A stretch of 64,000 nucleotides of DNA from positions 62,001 to 126,000 of the forward strand of contig NZ_SACO01000011.1 in NCBI RefSeq assembly GCF_004005905.1. The letters are read 5' to 3'. Shown here piece after piece: positions 16,051 through 24,747 of this stretch. The translations under genes and the position numbers were made by a program. The DNA is from Novosphingobium umbonatum. Its GTDB lineage: Bacteria; Pseudomonadota; Alphaproteobacteria; Sphingomonadales; Sphingomonadaceae. Under the pieces are notes generated by a model. The model saw only the letters and a list, made by a program, of their open reading frames with translations, was not told the origin of the DNA and ran no database searches. Each line of letters starts with the position of its first letter. Position 1 is the first letter of the stretch.

Positions 16051-16611
16051 TTAGGCCACCGGCGGATCGGTGCGCAGGGCGCCGCGCTGGACGCCGGTGT
16101 GGACATGGCTCGACAGGCTGATGCCTGCGCCTGTTATATCCTCGCTGGCCGTGATGGGGCCATCGACTTGCAGCGGCCCATCGATAGTCACGCCGCCACT
16201 TGCCGCTATCTGCACTGTGCCGCCTTCGGGCAGGATAGCGGTCAGCAGATGGCCGACCGGATCATAGCCGATCTTGGCCCCGTCCTTATAGGTCACCAGT
16301 TCGGCCACGGTGGTGCCTGCGGGCGGGAAATTGTTGTTGGACAGGCCGCCCAGCACCACTCCATTGCCGATCTGGCCATCGGGGCAAAGCAGCACGACTT
16401 CCTCGCCCACGGTCGGCGGCGACCAGTGGCGCGTATCGCCTGATCGCAGATTGAGCCAGCGGACAGGCGGGCTGGTAATCGCGCCATCATCGGCATCAGG
16501 ATCACCGAACTGCACCGTGCAGCGCGGCGGCGAGAGCGTGACCGAGGCGATGATGCCAAGGCGTATAAGCGTCGACACGTCGACGGGGATGTCTTCATCA
16601 TCCTGCATCAT
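16051..16611 (-). CDS. V: P2 gpV-like baseplate spike protein
   Basis: About 186 aa from ATG at 16611, which overlaps the Rz stop by 4 bp (ATGA). The N-terminal OB-like part (LIRLGIIASVTLSPPRCTVQF...WLNLRSGDTRHWSPPTVGEEVVLLCPDGQIGNGVVLGGLSNNNFPPAGTT) and the C-terminal repetitive beta region ending in HVHTGVQRG match gpV. The H-x-H motif near the tip could bind iron, as in P2 and phi92 spikes. V is separated from W by copy A of the palindrome. Confidence 0.92.
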   Translation of the reverse strand: MMQDDEDIPVDVSTLIRLGIIASVTLSPPRCTVQFGDPDADDGAITSPPVRWLNLRSGDTRHWSPPTVGEEVVLLCPDGQIGNGVVLGGLSNNNFPPAGTTVAELVTYKDGAKIGYDPVGHLLTAILPEGGTVQIAASGGVTIDGPLQVDGPITASEDITGAGISLSSHVHTGVQRGALRTDPPVA

Positions 16612-17165
16612 GGGGCGACCGGCTTGGTGACTTGGCCCGCCCATTGGTGAGCGGCCAGAGCGTATGAATAATCAGCGTCACAGGCCCGCCAATCAGCGCG
16701 GGTGATCCACACCTGGTCTAGCGCCGCCAAGACGGCGCTGGTGGTGGGGATTTCAGGAAGGCTGGCCGTTCGATCTGTGGTGGGCTGGGAGGCAGGGCTT
16801 GGGGATGGGCGCAGGCGGTGAGCAGCAGCATAGGCAGCAAAGCGGGCATCAGCATCCGCAGAGAGCGCGAGAAATTGCGCTTGGGCATCGGCAGCATCCT
16901 TTCGGTATTTGGCCTCGGCAGCGCGGCGAGTGGCTTCGGCCTGCGCGCGGGTGGTGGCAAAGGCGGTGGCGGTGGTGCTTTCGCGCGCGATCGCCGATTC
17001 CGCGCGCCGGTATTGCCAAGCCGCCATGGCCAGCGCGGCCACGGCCAGCAGCGCGAGCAGGCGCGCAGGCGAGCCAAAGGCCCAGCGCAGGCCAAGCCCC
17101 GCGAGATAGCGAAGGCTGCGCCAGATGGTGATCGCGCGGAAGGCGAGGATGGCGAGCAGTTCCAT
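16608..17165 (-). CDS. Rz: Rz-like i-spanin
   Basis: About 185 aa from ATG at 17165 (MELLAILAF). One N-terminal transmembrane region (LLALLAVAALAMAAWQY) is followed by a long Ala-rich coiled-coil (STTATAFATTRAQAEATRRAAEAKYRKDAADAQAQFLALSADADARF). That plan is what i-spanins have; they link the inner to the outer membrane for the last step of lysis. Rz1 is nested in another frame (16718-16888). It follows the lysozyme gene with a TGATG overlap. Confidence 0.78.
   Translation of the reverse strand: MELLAILAFRAITIWRSLRYLAGLGLRWAFGSPARLLALLAVAALAMAAWQYRRAESAIARESTTATAFATTRAQAEATRRAAEAKYRKDAADAQAQFLALSADADARFAAYAAAHRLRPSPSPASQPTTDRTASLPEIPTTSAVLAALDQVWITRADWRACDADYSYALAAHQWAGQVTKPVAP
16718..16888 (-). 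CDS. Rz1: Rz1-like o-spanin lipoprotein, nested in Rz
   Basis: 56 aa wholly inside the Rz gene in a different frame. MPKRNFSRSLRMLMPALLPMLLLTAC is a lipoprotein signal with an LTAC lipobox (Cys about residue 26). The mature part is proline-rich (HPQALPPSPPQIERPAFLKSPPPAPS), as Rz1 proteins are. Embedded Rz1 is well known in lambda and P2 (lysC in lysB). An in-frame ATG a little upstream (16897) is possible. Confidence 0.8.
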   Translation of the reverse strand: MPKRNFSRSLRMLMPALLPMLLLTACAHPQALPPSPPQIERPAFLKSPPPAPSWRR

Positions 17166-17749
17166 CAGGCATCCTTCACGCAAATGGCCCATTCGCGGCG
17201 GCGGCGGGCATCCAGCCCGCGCACCACACGCCCACCGGCCTTGTTGAACGAAAGCAGCGTGTCGCAGGCGGCGCGGATCTGGCCGGCTGCGATCTTGCGC
17301 GGGATGGACGAGCGGCAATAGCCCGAGACGCCCACGTTGTAGGCCAGCGAGATCATGGCGTAGCGTAGATGGTCACGCCCCGGCACAGTGGGGGCAAGGG
17401 AAGGCGTGCAGGCCAGAACGCCCTTGGCATGGACGGCCAGCGCGGCCTCCAGCATCGCGGCGCATTGGGCCTCGGTGTAAATCTGCCCCATCTTCACGCC
17501 ATCGGTGATGCCATCGCAGGCGGTGGCGACTTTGACGATATCGAGATAGGCGCGCAGATGCTGCGGCCCGCTGATATGACGGATGGTGACGCTTTGAGGC
17601 TGGACCTGCACTTCCACCTTGCGCCCGCTTTCTTCTTTGGGCGTTTCGGTGAACAGCAGGCCGGTGGTGGCAGGCCCGACAAGGCCCAACAGCACCGCGC
17701 CCAGCGCGATCAGGCCAGAGCGGCCAGCATTCGGTTCAGCTTTTGCCAT
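17165..17749 (-). CDS. Phage lysozyme (GH24-like) with N-terminal membrane helix
   Basis: About 194 aa from ATG at 17749 (MAKAEPNAGRSGL). A hydrophobic segment (LIALGAVLLGLVGPATTGLLF) suggests a signal-anchor or signal-arrest-release endolysin. The domain HLRAYLDIVKVATACDGITDGVKMGQIYTEAQCAAMLEAALAVHAKGV ... RYAMISLAYNVGVSGYCRSSIPRKIAAGQIRAACDTLLSFNKAGGRVVRGLDARRRREW is the P21/lambda-type lysozyme. The usual Glu-Gly before the AYxD stretch appears as Ser-Gly (HISGPQHLRAYLD), so the catalytic Glu seems replaced. TGATG overlap with Rz. Confidence 0.85.
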   Translation of the reverse strand: MAKAEPNAGRSGLIALGAVLLGLVGPATTGLLFTETPKEESGRKVEVQVQPQSVTIRHISGPQHLRAYLDIVKVATACDGITDGVKMGQIYTEAQCAAMLEAALAVHAKGVLACTPSLAPTVPGRDHLRYAMISLAYNVGVSGYCRSSIPRKIAAGQIRAACDTLLSFNKAGGRVVRGLDARRRREWAICVKDA

Positions 17750-17975
17750 TGGCAGGTTCCTTTTGCTTGAGCAGGCGGGCAGCGATGGGCGCCACAGCGA
17801 CCAGCAGGCCCGCGATGGCACCGGCCAGCGGGCGCCAGCGTTCGGGCACCACGGCCACCGCGCCGGTCAGGATCTGCGGTTGATCCACCACTAGCCCCGC
17901 CGCTGCGCCCGCCAGCACAGCAAGGCGCACACTCCACCAGCGCCATGCGGCGCGGGCATCATCGACCAGTTGCAT
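17736..17975 (-). CDS. Putative holin, two transmembrane segments
   Basis: 79 aa. Two hydrophobic segments (WSVRLAVLAGAAAGLVV; PLAGAIAGLLVAVAPIAARLL) and a basic C-terminus (KQKEPANGKS) fit a small class II holin. It overlaps the lysozyme gene start. Assigned by size, topology and place in the lysis cassette. Confidence 0.65.
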   Translation of the reverse strand: MQLVDDARAAWRWWSVRLAVLAGAAAGLVVDQPQILTGAVAVVPERWRPLAGAIAGLLVAVAPIAARLLKQKEPANGKS

Positions 17976-18177
17976 TGTCGGCCTCCTGTGGCTTGCGCCC
18001 GCGCAGCCGTGCCAGCAGGCGCTGCACAGTGGGCTTTTCGTAAAGGGTGATCAGCACCGAGAGCAGGACCAGCAGCTGGATGATCTGGGGCAGATGCGAG
18101 GCCACCGAAGCGGCCAGCGCCGTGGCCAGCGCCACCAGTTCGCCCGCGCGCGGTTCAATGTGGTGGATCTGGCTCAT
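17959..18177 (-). CDS. Putative holin/antiholin-like small membrane protein
   Basis: 72 aa from ATG at 18177, with ATGA overlap to the preceding gene. It has one or two hydrophobic segments (ELVALATALAASVASHLPQIIQLLVLLSVLITLY) and a strongly basic tail (RLLARLRGRKPQE). Next to the other holin-like gene and the lysozyme gene, so holin or antiholin is likely; no family recognised. Confidence 0.6.
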   Translation of the reverse strand: MSQIHHIEPRAGELVALATALAASVASHLPQIIQLLVLLSVLITLYEKPTVQRLLARLRGRKPQEADNATGR

Positions 18178-18605
18178 GCCCCGCCTCCGGCCACCGGCCA
18201 GCCCACGCTTAGATCGAGCGCCTCCAGCTGGGCGGCGGTGCTGGCCGCATTGATCTGCGCGCGCAGGCTGATCGAATGGCCGGTGAGCGCCTCGACATAG
18301 GCTCCATCGGTGGGCGCGAGGTTGAAGCGGGTGGCGGTTTCCCGATGTAGCTGGTTGAGGCGGGTTTGGCGCAGGACATCGAGCGCGGGCGCGAGTGGCA
18401 CAAGCGCCGCCCCGTCCGCGCTGATCACAAATTCGCCCAGGACATCCGAGCCGACCCAGACTTCGCCTTCCAGCAGCTGGACGGCAATGGTCAGCGGGGA
18501 ATAGTCCAGCACGGTGCGCGGCGCCTGTCCGGGCAGGCCGACATAGGCGTAAGCATAGGTCGGCAGGGTTTCTTCGGGCACGGCCTCGGGCGCGACTTCC
18601 GTCAC
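18174..18605 (-). CDS. Hypothetical protein next to tail fibre
   Basis: 143 aa. The N-terminal half (YAYAYVGLPGQAPRTVLDYSPLTIAVQLLEGEVWVGSDVLGEFVISADGAALVPL) may be beta-rich; the C-terminal half resembles the helical tail of fibre-assembly or peptide-chaperone-type proteins (LRQTRLNQLHRETATRFN). It overlaps the fibre gene and the downstream gene by 4 bp each. A tail-fibre assembly role is plausible by location only. Confidence 0.55.
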   Translation of the reverse strand: MTEVAPEAVPEETLPTYAYAYVGLPGQAPRTVLDYSPLTIAVQLLEGEVWVGSDVLGEFVISADGAALVPLAPALDVLRQTRLNQLHRETATRFNLAPTDGAYVEALTGHSISLRAQINAASTAAQLEALDLSVGWPVAGGGA

Positions 18606-21319
18606 TTGTACCTCCTGTCACTCATCAATTTGGATTTGCCCGCCGCATAGGTGATGGTGAAATCGCCTTGTACGCACAGTTCAACGAGCAGGGTTTGACC
18701 GGCATTGGCCGCATATTTGGCCAGCAGCGGGACACCGTCCTGTTTCGATCCACCGCCCAGCGTGTCGTCGATGATTTCGCCATTCACGCGAATGGAGCAT
18801 TCGAACCACATACCGTCGCGCGGGAAGGACTGTTTCACCTTGCCCCAGACATAGAGTGTGCCCGGATATTCGAAGTAGACGCTGTGGCTGGTGAGTACGA
18901 CGCGGGCGTCATAGGGCTCGACCCAGTTGCCTTCGCCATCCACATAGCCTTCGTAAGACCAGCCCGCACTGGTCCTCGTCGAGGCGTTGTAGCTTTGCGT
19001 GAGCAGGCTGATCGAGTTGTCCGCGATCTTGATGGTGCCGACTTCGAGGTTCTTGATCTTCGCGCTGCCGATCGCGGCATCGGCAATATAGGCCTCGGTG
19101 ATGACACTGAGCGCGGATACCTCGCCCAGAATGCGCTGCCACCCGTCCGTGCCGGTGGCCGTGGCGACATACCATTCCTTGGAGGTCGGGCGGTACCAGG
19201 TCTGATATTGCACGACCGCGCTGGGTACGGGGGCATCCTGCACGAAGGGGATAGCCGATTGACCGGCAGGGCCTTGCGGGCCGCCGGGGCCTTGTGGCCC
19301 TTGGGGGCCGGTAGCGCCTTGCGGACCTGTCGGCCCCTGCGGGCCGGTCGCGCCGGATGGGCCAGCAGGGCCGCTCGGTCCGGTGGCACCCGTTGCGCCG
19401 GTGGCACCATTGGTCCCGTCTTGCACCAGCTTTTGCGGGGCCGACCATTCGCCAGCGGTGATCGTGTCGCTGGCGCCGCTGGAAATGGCAGTGGCTTGAA
19501 TGACCCAGAGTGGATTGCCATCCGTGGCGGGAACCGTGGTGGTCCAGCCATTGGAGATCCCGTCCACCGCGCCCGTGGCAAAGGTATAGGTGACGGTCGC
19601 ACCCGGCAGCGAAGGCGAGGAGGCCGCGCGGCGGTAGAGGAAGACCGTGGCCTGGCTAAGACCAGCGGTCCCATTGGAGCCGCTGGCCACCAGCTGCACA
19701 GGCGTGGCCCATTCATTCGGGGCAATCGTGTCCGTTGCGCCTGAGGACACCGCGCTCGCCGAGCTGACCCAGCAGGGCTGGCCATTGTCGGCAGGCACGG
19801 TGAGGCTCCAGCCATTGTCCAGCCCCGACAGATCATTGGTGGCGAAGGTGAAAGTGGTGGTGGCCGTGGGCAGCGCGGGCTGGGATGCCGCGCGCTTGAA
19901 GATCATCGGGCGCGCAACGCTCTGGCCGTTCGCACCGGCAGGGCCGCTCGGGCCAGTCGCGCCGGTCGCTCCGGTTGCACCCGTTGCGCCGGTTGCCCCT
20001 GTGGCCCCATCCTGCACCAGCTTTTGCGGCGCAGACCATTCACCAGCGGTGATCGTGTCGCTGGCACCGCTGGAAATGGCCGTGGCTTGAATGACCCAGA
20101 GCGGATTGCCGTCCGTGGCGGGGACCGTGGTGGTCCAGCCATTGGAGATCCCGTCCACCGAGCCCGTGGCAAAGGTATAGGTTACGCTTGCCCCTGGCAG
20201 CGAAGGCGAGGAGGCCGCGCGGCGGTAGAGGAATACGGTGGCTTGGCTCAAGCCAGCGGCGCCATTGGTACCATTCGCGCCGCTGGCCACCAGTTGCACC
20301 GGCGTGGCCCATTCATTGGGCGCGATGGTGTCCGTCGCGCCCGACGATACCGCGCTGGCCGAACTGACCCAGCAGGGCTGGCCATTGTCGGCAGGCACGG
20401 TAAGGCTCCATCCATTGTCCAGCCCCGACAGATCATTGGTGGCGAAGGTGAAGGTGGTGGTGGCCGTGGGCAGCGCGGGCTGGGAAGCCGCGCGCTTGTA
20501 AATCAGCGGGCGGGCCACGCTCTGGCCGTTTGCACCGGCAGGACCGCTCGGGCCAGTCGCGCCGGTCGCTCCGGTTGCACCCGTTGCGCCGGTTGCCCCT
20601 GTGGCCCCATCCTGCACCAGCTTCTGCGGCGCAGACCATTCGGCAGCGGTGATCGTGTCGCTGGCACCGTTGGAAATGGCCGTGGCCTGTATCACCCAGA
20701 GTGGATTGCCATCCGTGGCGGGGACCGTGGTGGTCCAGCCATTGGAGAGGCCATCTACCGCGCCCGTGGCAAAGGTATAGGTGACGGTGGCACCTGGCAG
20801 CGAAGGCGAGGAGGCGGCGCGGCGGTAGAGGAAGACCGTGGCCTGGCTAAGGCCAGCGGCCCCATTGGCCCCATTCGCGCCGCTGGCCACCAGTTGCACC
20901 GGCGTGGCCCATTCATTCGGGGCAATCGTGTCCGTTGCGCCCGAGGATACCGCACTGGCCAAGCTGGCCCAGCAGGGCTGGCCATTGTCGGCAGGGATGG
21001 TCAGGCTCCAGCCATTATCCAGCTCCGACAGATCGTTGGTGGCGAAGGTGAAGGTGGTGGTGGCCGTGGGCAGCGCGGGCTGGGAAGCCGCGCGCTTGAA
21101 GATCATCGGGCGCGCCACGCTCAGGCCATTGGCACCATTGGTGCCGTTCGTTCCGTTCGCACCCGCCGGACCAGCGGGACCGGCGGGGCCAGCAGGGGCT
21201 AAACCGGATGCAGCTAGTGCGTTCAGATTGGTCCGCTTCGATTTCCCGCCATGCACAATGGGGATAATCGTTTCGCCGGTCAGGTCGCTAACGTGGGTGA
21301 AGCTTGTGATCTTGGGCAT
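18602..21319 (-). CDS. Large tail fibre with collagen-like and tandem beta modules
   Basis: 905 aa. An N-terminal domain (about residues 1-45) is followed by three long repeats. Each has two related modules of about 80 aa: ARP(M/L)I(F/Y)[24 protein letters not shown]... and [18 protein letters not shown]...VTYTFATG. They are separated by short Gly-x-y stretches ([19 protein letters not shown]), and a longer collagen-like stretch occurs before the C-terminal domain. The C-terminal domain (ending about [12 protein letters not shown]) is probably the receptor-binding part. It follows H and sits before the lysis cassette. Confidence 0.85.
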   Translation of the reverse strand: MPKITSFTHVSDLTGETIIPIVHGGKSKRTNLNALAASGLAPAGPAGPAGPAGANGTNGTNGANGLSVARPMIFKRAASQPALPTATTTFTFATNDLSELDNGWSLTIPADNGQPCWASLASAVSSGATDTIAPNEWATPVQLVASGANGANGAAGLSQATVFLYRRAASSPSLPGATVTYTFATGAVDGLSNGWTTTVPATDGNPLWVIQATAISNGASDTITAAEWSAPQKLVQDGATGATGATGATGATGATGPSGPAGANGQSVARPLIYKRAASQPALPTATTTFTFATNDLSGLDNGWSLTVPADNGQPCWVSSASAVSSGATDTIAPNEWATPVQLVASGANGTNGAAGLSQATVFLYRRAASSPSLPGASVTYTFATGSVDGISNGWTTTVPATDGNPLWVIQATAISSGASDTITAGEWSAPQKLVQDGATGATGATGATGATGATGPSGPAGANGQSVARPMIFKRAASQPALPTATTTFTFATNDLSGLDNGWSLTVPADNGQPCWVSSASAVSSGATDTIAPNEWATPVQLVASGSNGTAGLSQATVFLYRRAASSPSLPGATVTYTFATGAVDGISNGWTTTVPATDGNPLWVIQATAISSGASDTITAGEWSAPQKLVQDGTNGATGATGATGPSGPAGPSGATGPQGPTGPQGATGPQGPQGPGGPQGPAGQSAIPFVQDAPVPSAVVQYQTWYRPTSKEWYVATATGTDGWQRILGEVSALSVITEAYIADAAIGSAKIKNLEVGTIKIADNSISLLTQSYNASTRTSAGWSYEGYVDGEGNWVEPYDARVVLTSHSVYFEYPGTLYVWGKVKQSFPRDGMWFECSIRVNGEIIDDTLGGGSKQDGVPLLAKYAANAGQTLLVELCVQGDFTITYAAGKSKLMSDRRYK
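19440..21150. repeat. Three near-identical ~600-bp direct repeats in the fibre gene
   Basis: Landmark sequences recur near 19440, 20032 and 20632 (for example GACCATTC-(A/G)-CAGCGGTGATCG), so the period is about 592-600 bp. Copies differ by scattered single-base changes and by small changes in the Gly-x-y linkers. The identity makes recombination between copies likely. Confidence 0.85.
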
Positions 21320-21322
21320 GGC

Positions 21323-22279
21323 TTAACCCTCCAGCCCGATAGCGCGCCAGAAGACGCCGACATCGCCGTCATCGGAGAAGACGCTGAATTGCGTGTTGCT
21401 GACCACATTGCCGCCCACCTTGTTGCCGTTGGTGGCGGCATTGTTCGGGCTGCGCGCGGTGACTTGCAGATTGACCGACGCGGTGTCGGAAAATGGTCGG
21501 GGGAACGTGCTGGCGCCGGGGCTGTTGGTTTCGCCCGCCGTCATCGAGCCCCATTGCTCGATCATGCCGTTGGAATGGCGAAGCCAGTGGCCATTCTCAT
21601 TGCTGCCCGCATTGCCAGCCAGCGCAGCGGGCCAGAAATAGCCGCTAGACAGCCCGTCCAGCGTATCGCCATCCAGACCGCTACCCGCACCATCGGCCAG
21701 TTTGATCAGTTCGAGCAGTTCTGCCGGATCGAGCGCTTGCAACCATGTGAGCAGCGCGCCCTTGGCGGCAGACGGGGTGAGAACACGCGAGGTGTCCGTG
21801 CCCGCCTTGGCTTCGGTCAGCGTGGCCAATTCGGCCACGCCCTGGCGCGTGGTGGTGGCAGGGGGATTGAGGAAATTGGCGCTGGCAAAGGCGATGTTGG
21901 CGGTTTGCCCCTGCGCCAATTGCACATCGATCGGCACATAGGTGACGCTGCTGCTGGCCTTGCCCGCGATGGGATCAGCCTGCCCATAGGCGGCAAACAG
22001 GGTGCCATCGGCAAAGAAGATGCCGAAGCCGCGATATTCGTAAACATCGGCGCTATCGTCGATGCCGACAACATGCAGCACATCATCGCCCGAAACCTCG
22101 CCATGGACCGCGATGCGTTTGAATTCGCCGGGGATCGAGGTCATGGCCGAAGTGGCGGTGAAAGGCGTATTGGTCAAGGCAAGCTGGGCAATGACAGCGG
22201 GGCCAAGTACCGGAGCATTGTCATCCACGATGGCAGCGAGGCCCGCCTTGGTCAGCGTGACAGAAATCGGCTCCATCAT
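21323..22279 (-). CDS. H: P2 gpH-like tail fibre / collar protein
   Basis: 318 aa. The N-terminal part (SVTLTKAGLAAIVDDNAPVLGPAVIAQLALTNTPFTATSAMTSIPGEFKRI...) belongs to the DUF3751/tail-collar type family seen in P2-like fibres. The C-terminal part has LRHSNGMIEQWGS, a signature of the fibre receptor-binding end (like GpH/Gp37). ATGA overlap with gene I. Its partner is the long fibre downstream. Confidence 0.85.
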   Translation of the reverse strand: MMEPISVTLTKAGLAAIVDDNAPVLGPAVIAQLALTNTPFTATSAMTSIPGEFKRIAVHGEVSGDDVLHVVGIDDSADVYEYRGFGIFFADGTLFAAYGQADPIAGKASSSVTYVPIDVQLAQGQTANIAFASANFLNPPATTTRQGVAELATLTEAKAGTDTSRVLTPSAAKGALLTWLQALDPAELLELIKLADGAGSGLDGDTLDGLSSGYFWPAALAGNAGSNENGHWLRHSNGMIEQWGSMTAGETNSPGASTFPRPFSDTASVNLQVTARSPNNAATNGNKVGGNVVSNTQFSVFSDDGDVGVFWRAIGLEG

Positions 22280-22893
22280 TCAATCTCCAACAGGGTGCCG
22301 TCTTCGGCGAGCAGCGGTTCGCCGGTCTCGGTCAAAAACAGTTCATCAAGGGGCTGCACGGCCACCGCGCGCAGACGGTCCATGCGATAGGGATGGGCGG
22401 CGACCACGAAGGGCAGGGCGACGACCGCCGCCAGCGATTGGCGCAATTGGAAGTGCGAGCGCGCAGGCTTGACGCGGGTGATGTCCTCGTGGAGCTCGCG
22501 CGCGAAACGGGCGGTGGAGCGGGCGCCGCCCGAATTATCGAGCGGCAAGGTGACCGTGAATGTGTGGGGCACGCCGCCATATTCCCACCAGCGTTTGAGC
22601 GAGAGGCGGCTGTCATAAACGGCCATCACGCGCCGCACCGCGCCCACGGTGCCCTTGCGCCGCGCTTCTGGGATGGCGGTGGCTACGGCATCGCGCTTTT
22701 GCGCCTCTGTCCAATTAAGCCGCCACACATCGACCGACAGGCCCCAACCCAGCCAGGGTAGGGCGACCAGCGGGCAATCGGTGGCCGACCACAAGGCCTC
22801 GAGCGGGCGCGGCACATCGGAGATGCGCGCCAGCACCAGCCCCACCGCATTTTCCAGCGGGGTGACATTGGGGGGGAGCAGACTATTCGCCAC
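22276..22893 (-). CDS. I: P2 gpI-like tail/baseplate protein
   Basis: 205 aa with the gpI pattern (NSLLPPNVTPLENAVGLVLARISDVPRPLEALWSATDCPLVALPWLGWGLSVDVWRLNWTEAQKRDAVATAIPEARRKGTVGAVRRVM). Baseplate wedge component that bridges gpJ and the fibre. Overlaps J at its start and H at its end. Confidence 0.93.
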   Translation of the reverse strand: MANSLLPPNVTPLENAVGLVLARISDVPRPLEALWSATDCPLVALPWLGWGLSVDVWRLNWTEAQKRDAVATAIPEARRKGTVGAVRRVMAVYDSRLSLKRWWEYGGVPHTFTVTLPLDNSGGARSTARFARELHEDITRVKPARSHFQLRQSLAAVVALPFVVAAHPYRMDRLRAVAVQPLDELFLTETGEPLLAEDGTLLEIE

Positions 22894-23830
22894 GGCCCGC
22901 CACCGTGATGGTGATGCCGGTGCAATGGCCCGCCTGTGTGCTGTCCATGACTAGATCTGCCGCAGGGCTGGACAGGGCGACATTGGAGACGCCCGCAACG
23001 CACAGCGCGGCGATGATGCTGGTGCGGTTGATGTCGCGGCCCAGCGCGCGGGCATTGGCCACATAGGCGGCAACCGAGGCCTGGGCGGCGGCCAGAACCG
23101 TATCGCCATCCGGCCCGTCAAACAGGGTGAGGCTGGCCGTGATGGCATAGGGGACGATCTGCGCCGATTGGACCACCACCAGATCGGTCAGCGGCACCAC
23201 ATCATCATCCAGCGCGGCATTGGCGGTGGCGATCTGCTCCGCCGAGGCGGTGCCATCGCCGCTGGCCGACAGCAGGCTGACCGTTACGGTGCCGGGCCAA
23301 GTGGCGGCATCGAGCGCGGCGCGCATGGTGGCGCGGATGGCCGAGGATACGCCCTGCGCGGCCAGCGTGGTTTCCACCAGCGCCTTGATATCGGTGGGTG
23401 TGGGCGAGATGGCCGAGACATCGGCCACGGTGCTGTCGGCGGTTTTGACGTGATAGCGATAGGCGCTTTCCGGCCCCGCCACGCTCATGGCATCGGGGGC
23501 CAGCAGGGCACGGGCCAGCAACGAGGCATCCGATTCATCGGCCTGCCGCTCGACACCGAGCAGCGCGACCAGATTGGTGAGATTGGTGCCGGTGGCATAG
23601 GCCAGCATGGTTTGCTTGGCCCGTTCGTTAAAATCCTGCCGGATCAGCAATTCGCGGTAAGCGGCCACCTCCAGCAGCTTGACCACCGGATCGCTTTCCA
23701 CGCTGGCATCCCACGTGGGCAGCAGCGAAACCATCGTGGCCAGCAGCGCGGCGCGAATGGTTTCATAGTCCAGCGTCTCCACAATGGTGGGAGCGGGGAG
23801 TTGCGAGAGGTCGATTGCGGTGCCAGCCAT
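22883..23830 (-). CDS. J: P2 gpJ-like baseplate assembly protein
   Basis: 315 aa. Matches gpJ (LPAPTIVETLDYETIRAALLATMVSLLPTWDASVESDPVVKLLEVAAYRELLIRQDFNERAKQTMLAYATGTNLTNLVALLGVERQ; N-terminal and middle). It builds the baseplate wedge. It is the first gene of the unit J-I-H-fibre-lysis-V. The start is 46 bp from palindrome copy B. Confidence 0.93.
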   Translation of the reverse strand: MAGTAIDLSQLPAPTIVETLDYETIRAALLATMVSLLPTWDASVESDPVVKLLEVAAYRELLIRQDFNERAKQTMLAYATGTNLTNLVALLGVERQADESDASLLARALLAPDAMSVAGPESAYRYHVKTADSTVADVSAISPTPTDIKALVETTLAAQGVSSAIRATMRAALDAATWPGTVTVSLLSASGDGTASAEQIATANAALDDDVVPLTDLVVVQSAQIVPYAITASLTLFDGPDGDTVLAAAQASVAAYVANARALGRDINRTSIIAALCVAGVSNVALSSPAADLVMDSTQAGHCTGITITVAGRGE

Positions 23831-23876
23831 GTGCCCACCGTGGCGCAGCTTCGCGCGCGCGTGGAGCGGTGGGCAG

Positions 23877-23895
23877 GGTAAGGCGCGGTGTTACC
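23877..23895. promoter_or_regulatory. Late-control palindrome, copy B (upstream of J)
   Basis: Same 19 bp as copy A; 46 bp from the J start, identical to copy A's spacing from W. A CCACCG...CGGTGG hairpin and a CGCGCGCGCG run lie between it and the gene. Confidence 0.8.
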
Positions 23896-23903
23896 TAGGG
23901 GGA

Positions 23904-24311
23904 TTAAATGCTCCTGCCATGGGCGCCCTGAATTTCATTGCGCGCGGCCATGGCCAGAAAGGCGGAGCGCGTCAGCTTGTGCAAACTGGCGGCAGCGTCG
24001 ATGGCTTCCAGAATGCCGCTATCAAGCGAGAGGTTTACACGCACAGAACGGCCTGCGTTCGTGACGCGCGGAACGACCAACAGGAAAGCGCCAGCGGCAA
24101 GTTCATCTGCCACCAATTCACGGATTTCAGCCATGCTACGCGGCGTTACATCTGGCCGATCTTCAAACCAAAGCTCCAGCGCTTCGCAGGCATTGGGCAA
24201 GATTTCATCAAGCGTATCGGCAGCGGAGAAGCATCCCGGCAGATCGGGAAAAGATACGCCCCAAGCGCTATCTTCGTCTTTGTGCACAATGGCGATATAG
24301 TTTTTCATCAT
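23904..24311 (-). CDS. hicB: HicB-type antitoxin
   Basis: 135 aa. N-terminal HicB domain (NYIAIVHKDEDSAWGVSFPDLPGCFSAADTLDEILPNACEALELWFED) followed by a ribbon-helix-helix-like C-terminus (GRSVRVNLSLDSGILEAIDAAASLHKLTRSAFLAMAARNEIQGAHG). It neutralises HicA and represses its own operon. It is 33 bp after hicA, in the order hicA-hicB. Confidence 0.92.
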   Translation of the reverse strand: MMKNYIAIVHKDEDSAWGVSFPDLPGCFSAADTLDEILPNACEALELWFEDRPDVTPRSMAEIRELVADELAAGAFLLVVPRVTNAGRSVRVNLSLDSGILEAIDAAASLHKLTRSAFLAMAARNEIQGAHGRSI

Positions 24312-24344
24312 CGGCCTTTCAAATTACCGGCGCTGGCGGGTGGC

Positions 24345-24527
24345 TTAGAGCCACCCAGCTTGCTTTGCGATGTTGCGGGCGGTGCCAAGAGGCAGATCCT
24401 TTTTAGGATGGGGCACCATCACTACCCTGCCGTCTTTGCGGAATTTGTGGTGCGATCCTGTGATCTTCACCAGTTCAAATCCCTCCGACATGAGGCGCTT
24501 GACGATTTTCTTGCTGTCCCGTTCCAT
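24345..24527 (-). CDS. hicA: HicA-type toxin
   Basis: 60 aa from ATG at 24527 (MERDSKKIVKRLMSEGFELVKITGSHHKFRKDGRVVMVPHPKKDLPLGTARNIAKQAGWL). The double-stranded-RNA-binding-like HicA fold with catalytic His in GSHHKF and a conserved VPHPKKDLPLGT is clear. It is an mRNA-cleaving toxin. A frame extension from 24563 is possible but the family begins at MERDSKK. Confidence 0.92.
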   Translation of the reverse strand: MERDSKKIVKRLMSEGFELVKITGSHHKFRKDGRVVMVPHPKKDLPLGTARNIAKQAGWL

Positions 24528-24614
24528 GCGCAAATATATACACACATCATTGATGGAGTGCAAGCGCCTTGTGTAATTATTTGCGCAAATATATGCCTGC
24601 CTGCATAGGTATAC

Positions 24615-24633
24615 GGTAAATCGCGATGTTACC
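24615..24633. promoter_or_regulatory. Degenerate palindrome, copy E (upstream of hicA)
   Basis: GGTAAATCGCGATGTTACC shares both arms and 16 of 19 bases with the four late copies. It lies about 90 bp upstream of hicA, on the side that would drive hicAB. Confidence 0.55.
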
Positions 24634-24747
24634 TTGCCGAGGCGGGCGGGTTGAAGGTTATTTCCTTCGCCCGGTCTTGCGCGGCTAAATTTTTCATGGC
24701 ACCCAGAGAACAGGGTGATAGCCGCCCTATCCCTTCATTTGCTATCG

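Noticed and set aside
19440..21150. Repeats in the fibre gene as a CRISPR array
   Set aside because: The repeats are 600 bp long, coding and in frame; no short repeats with unique spacers of CRISPR size were seen anywhere in the window.
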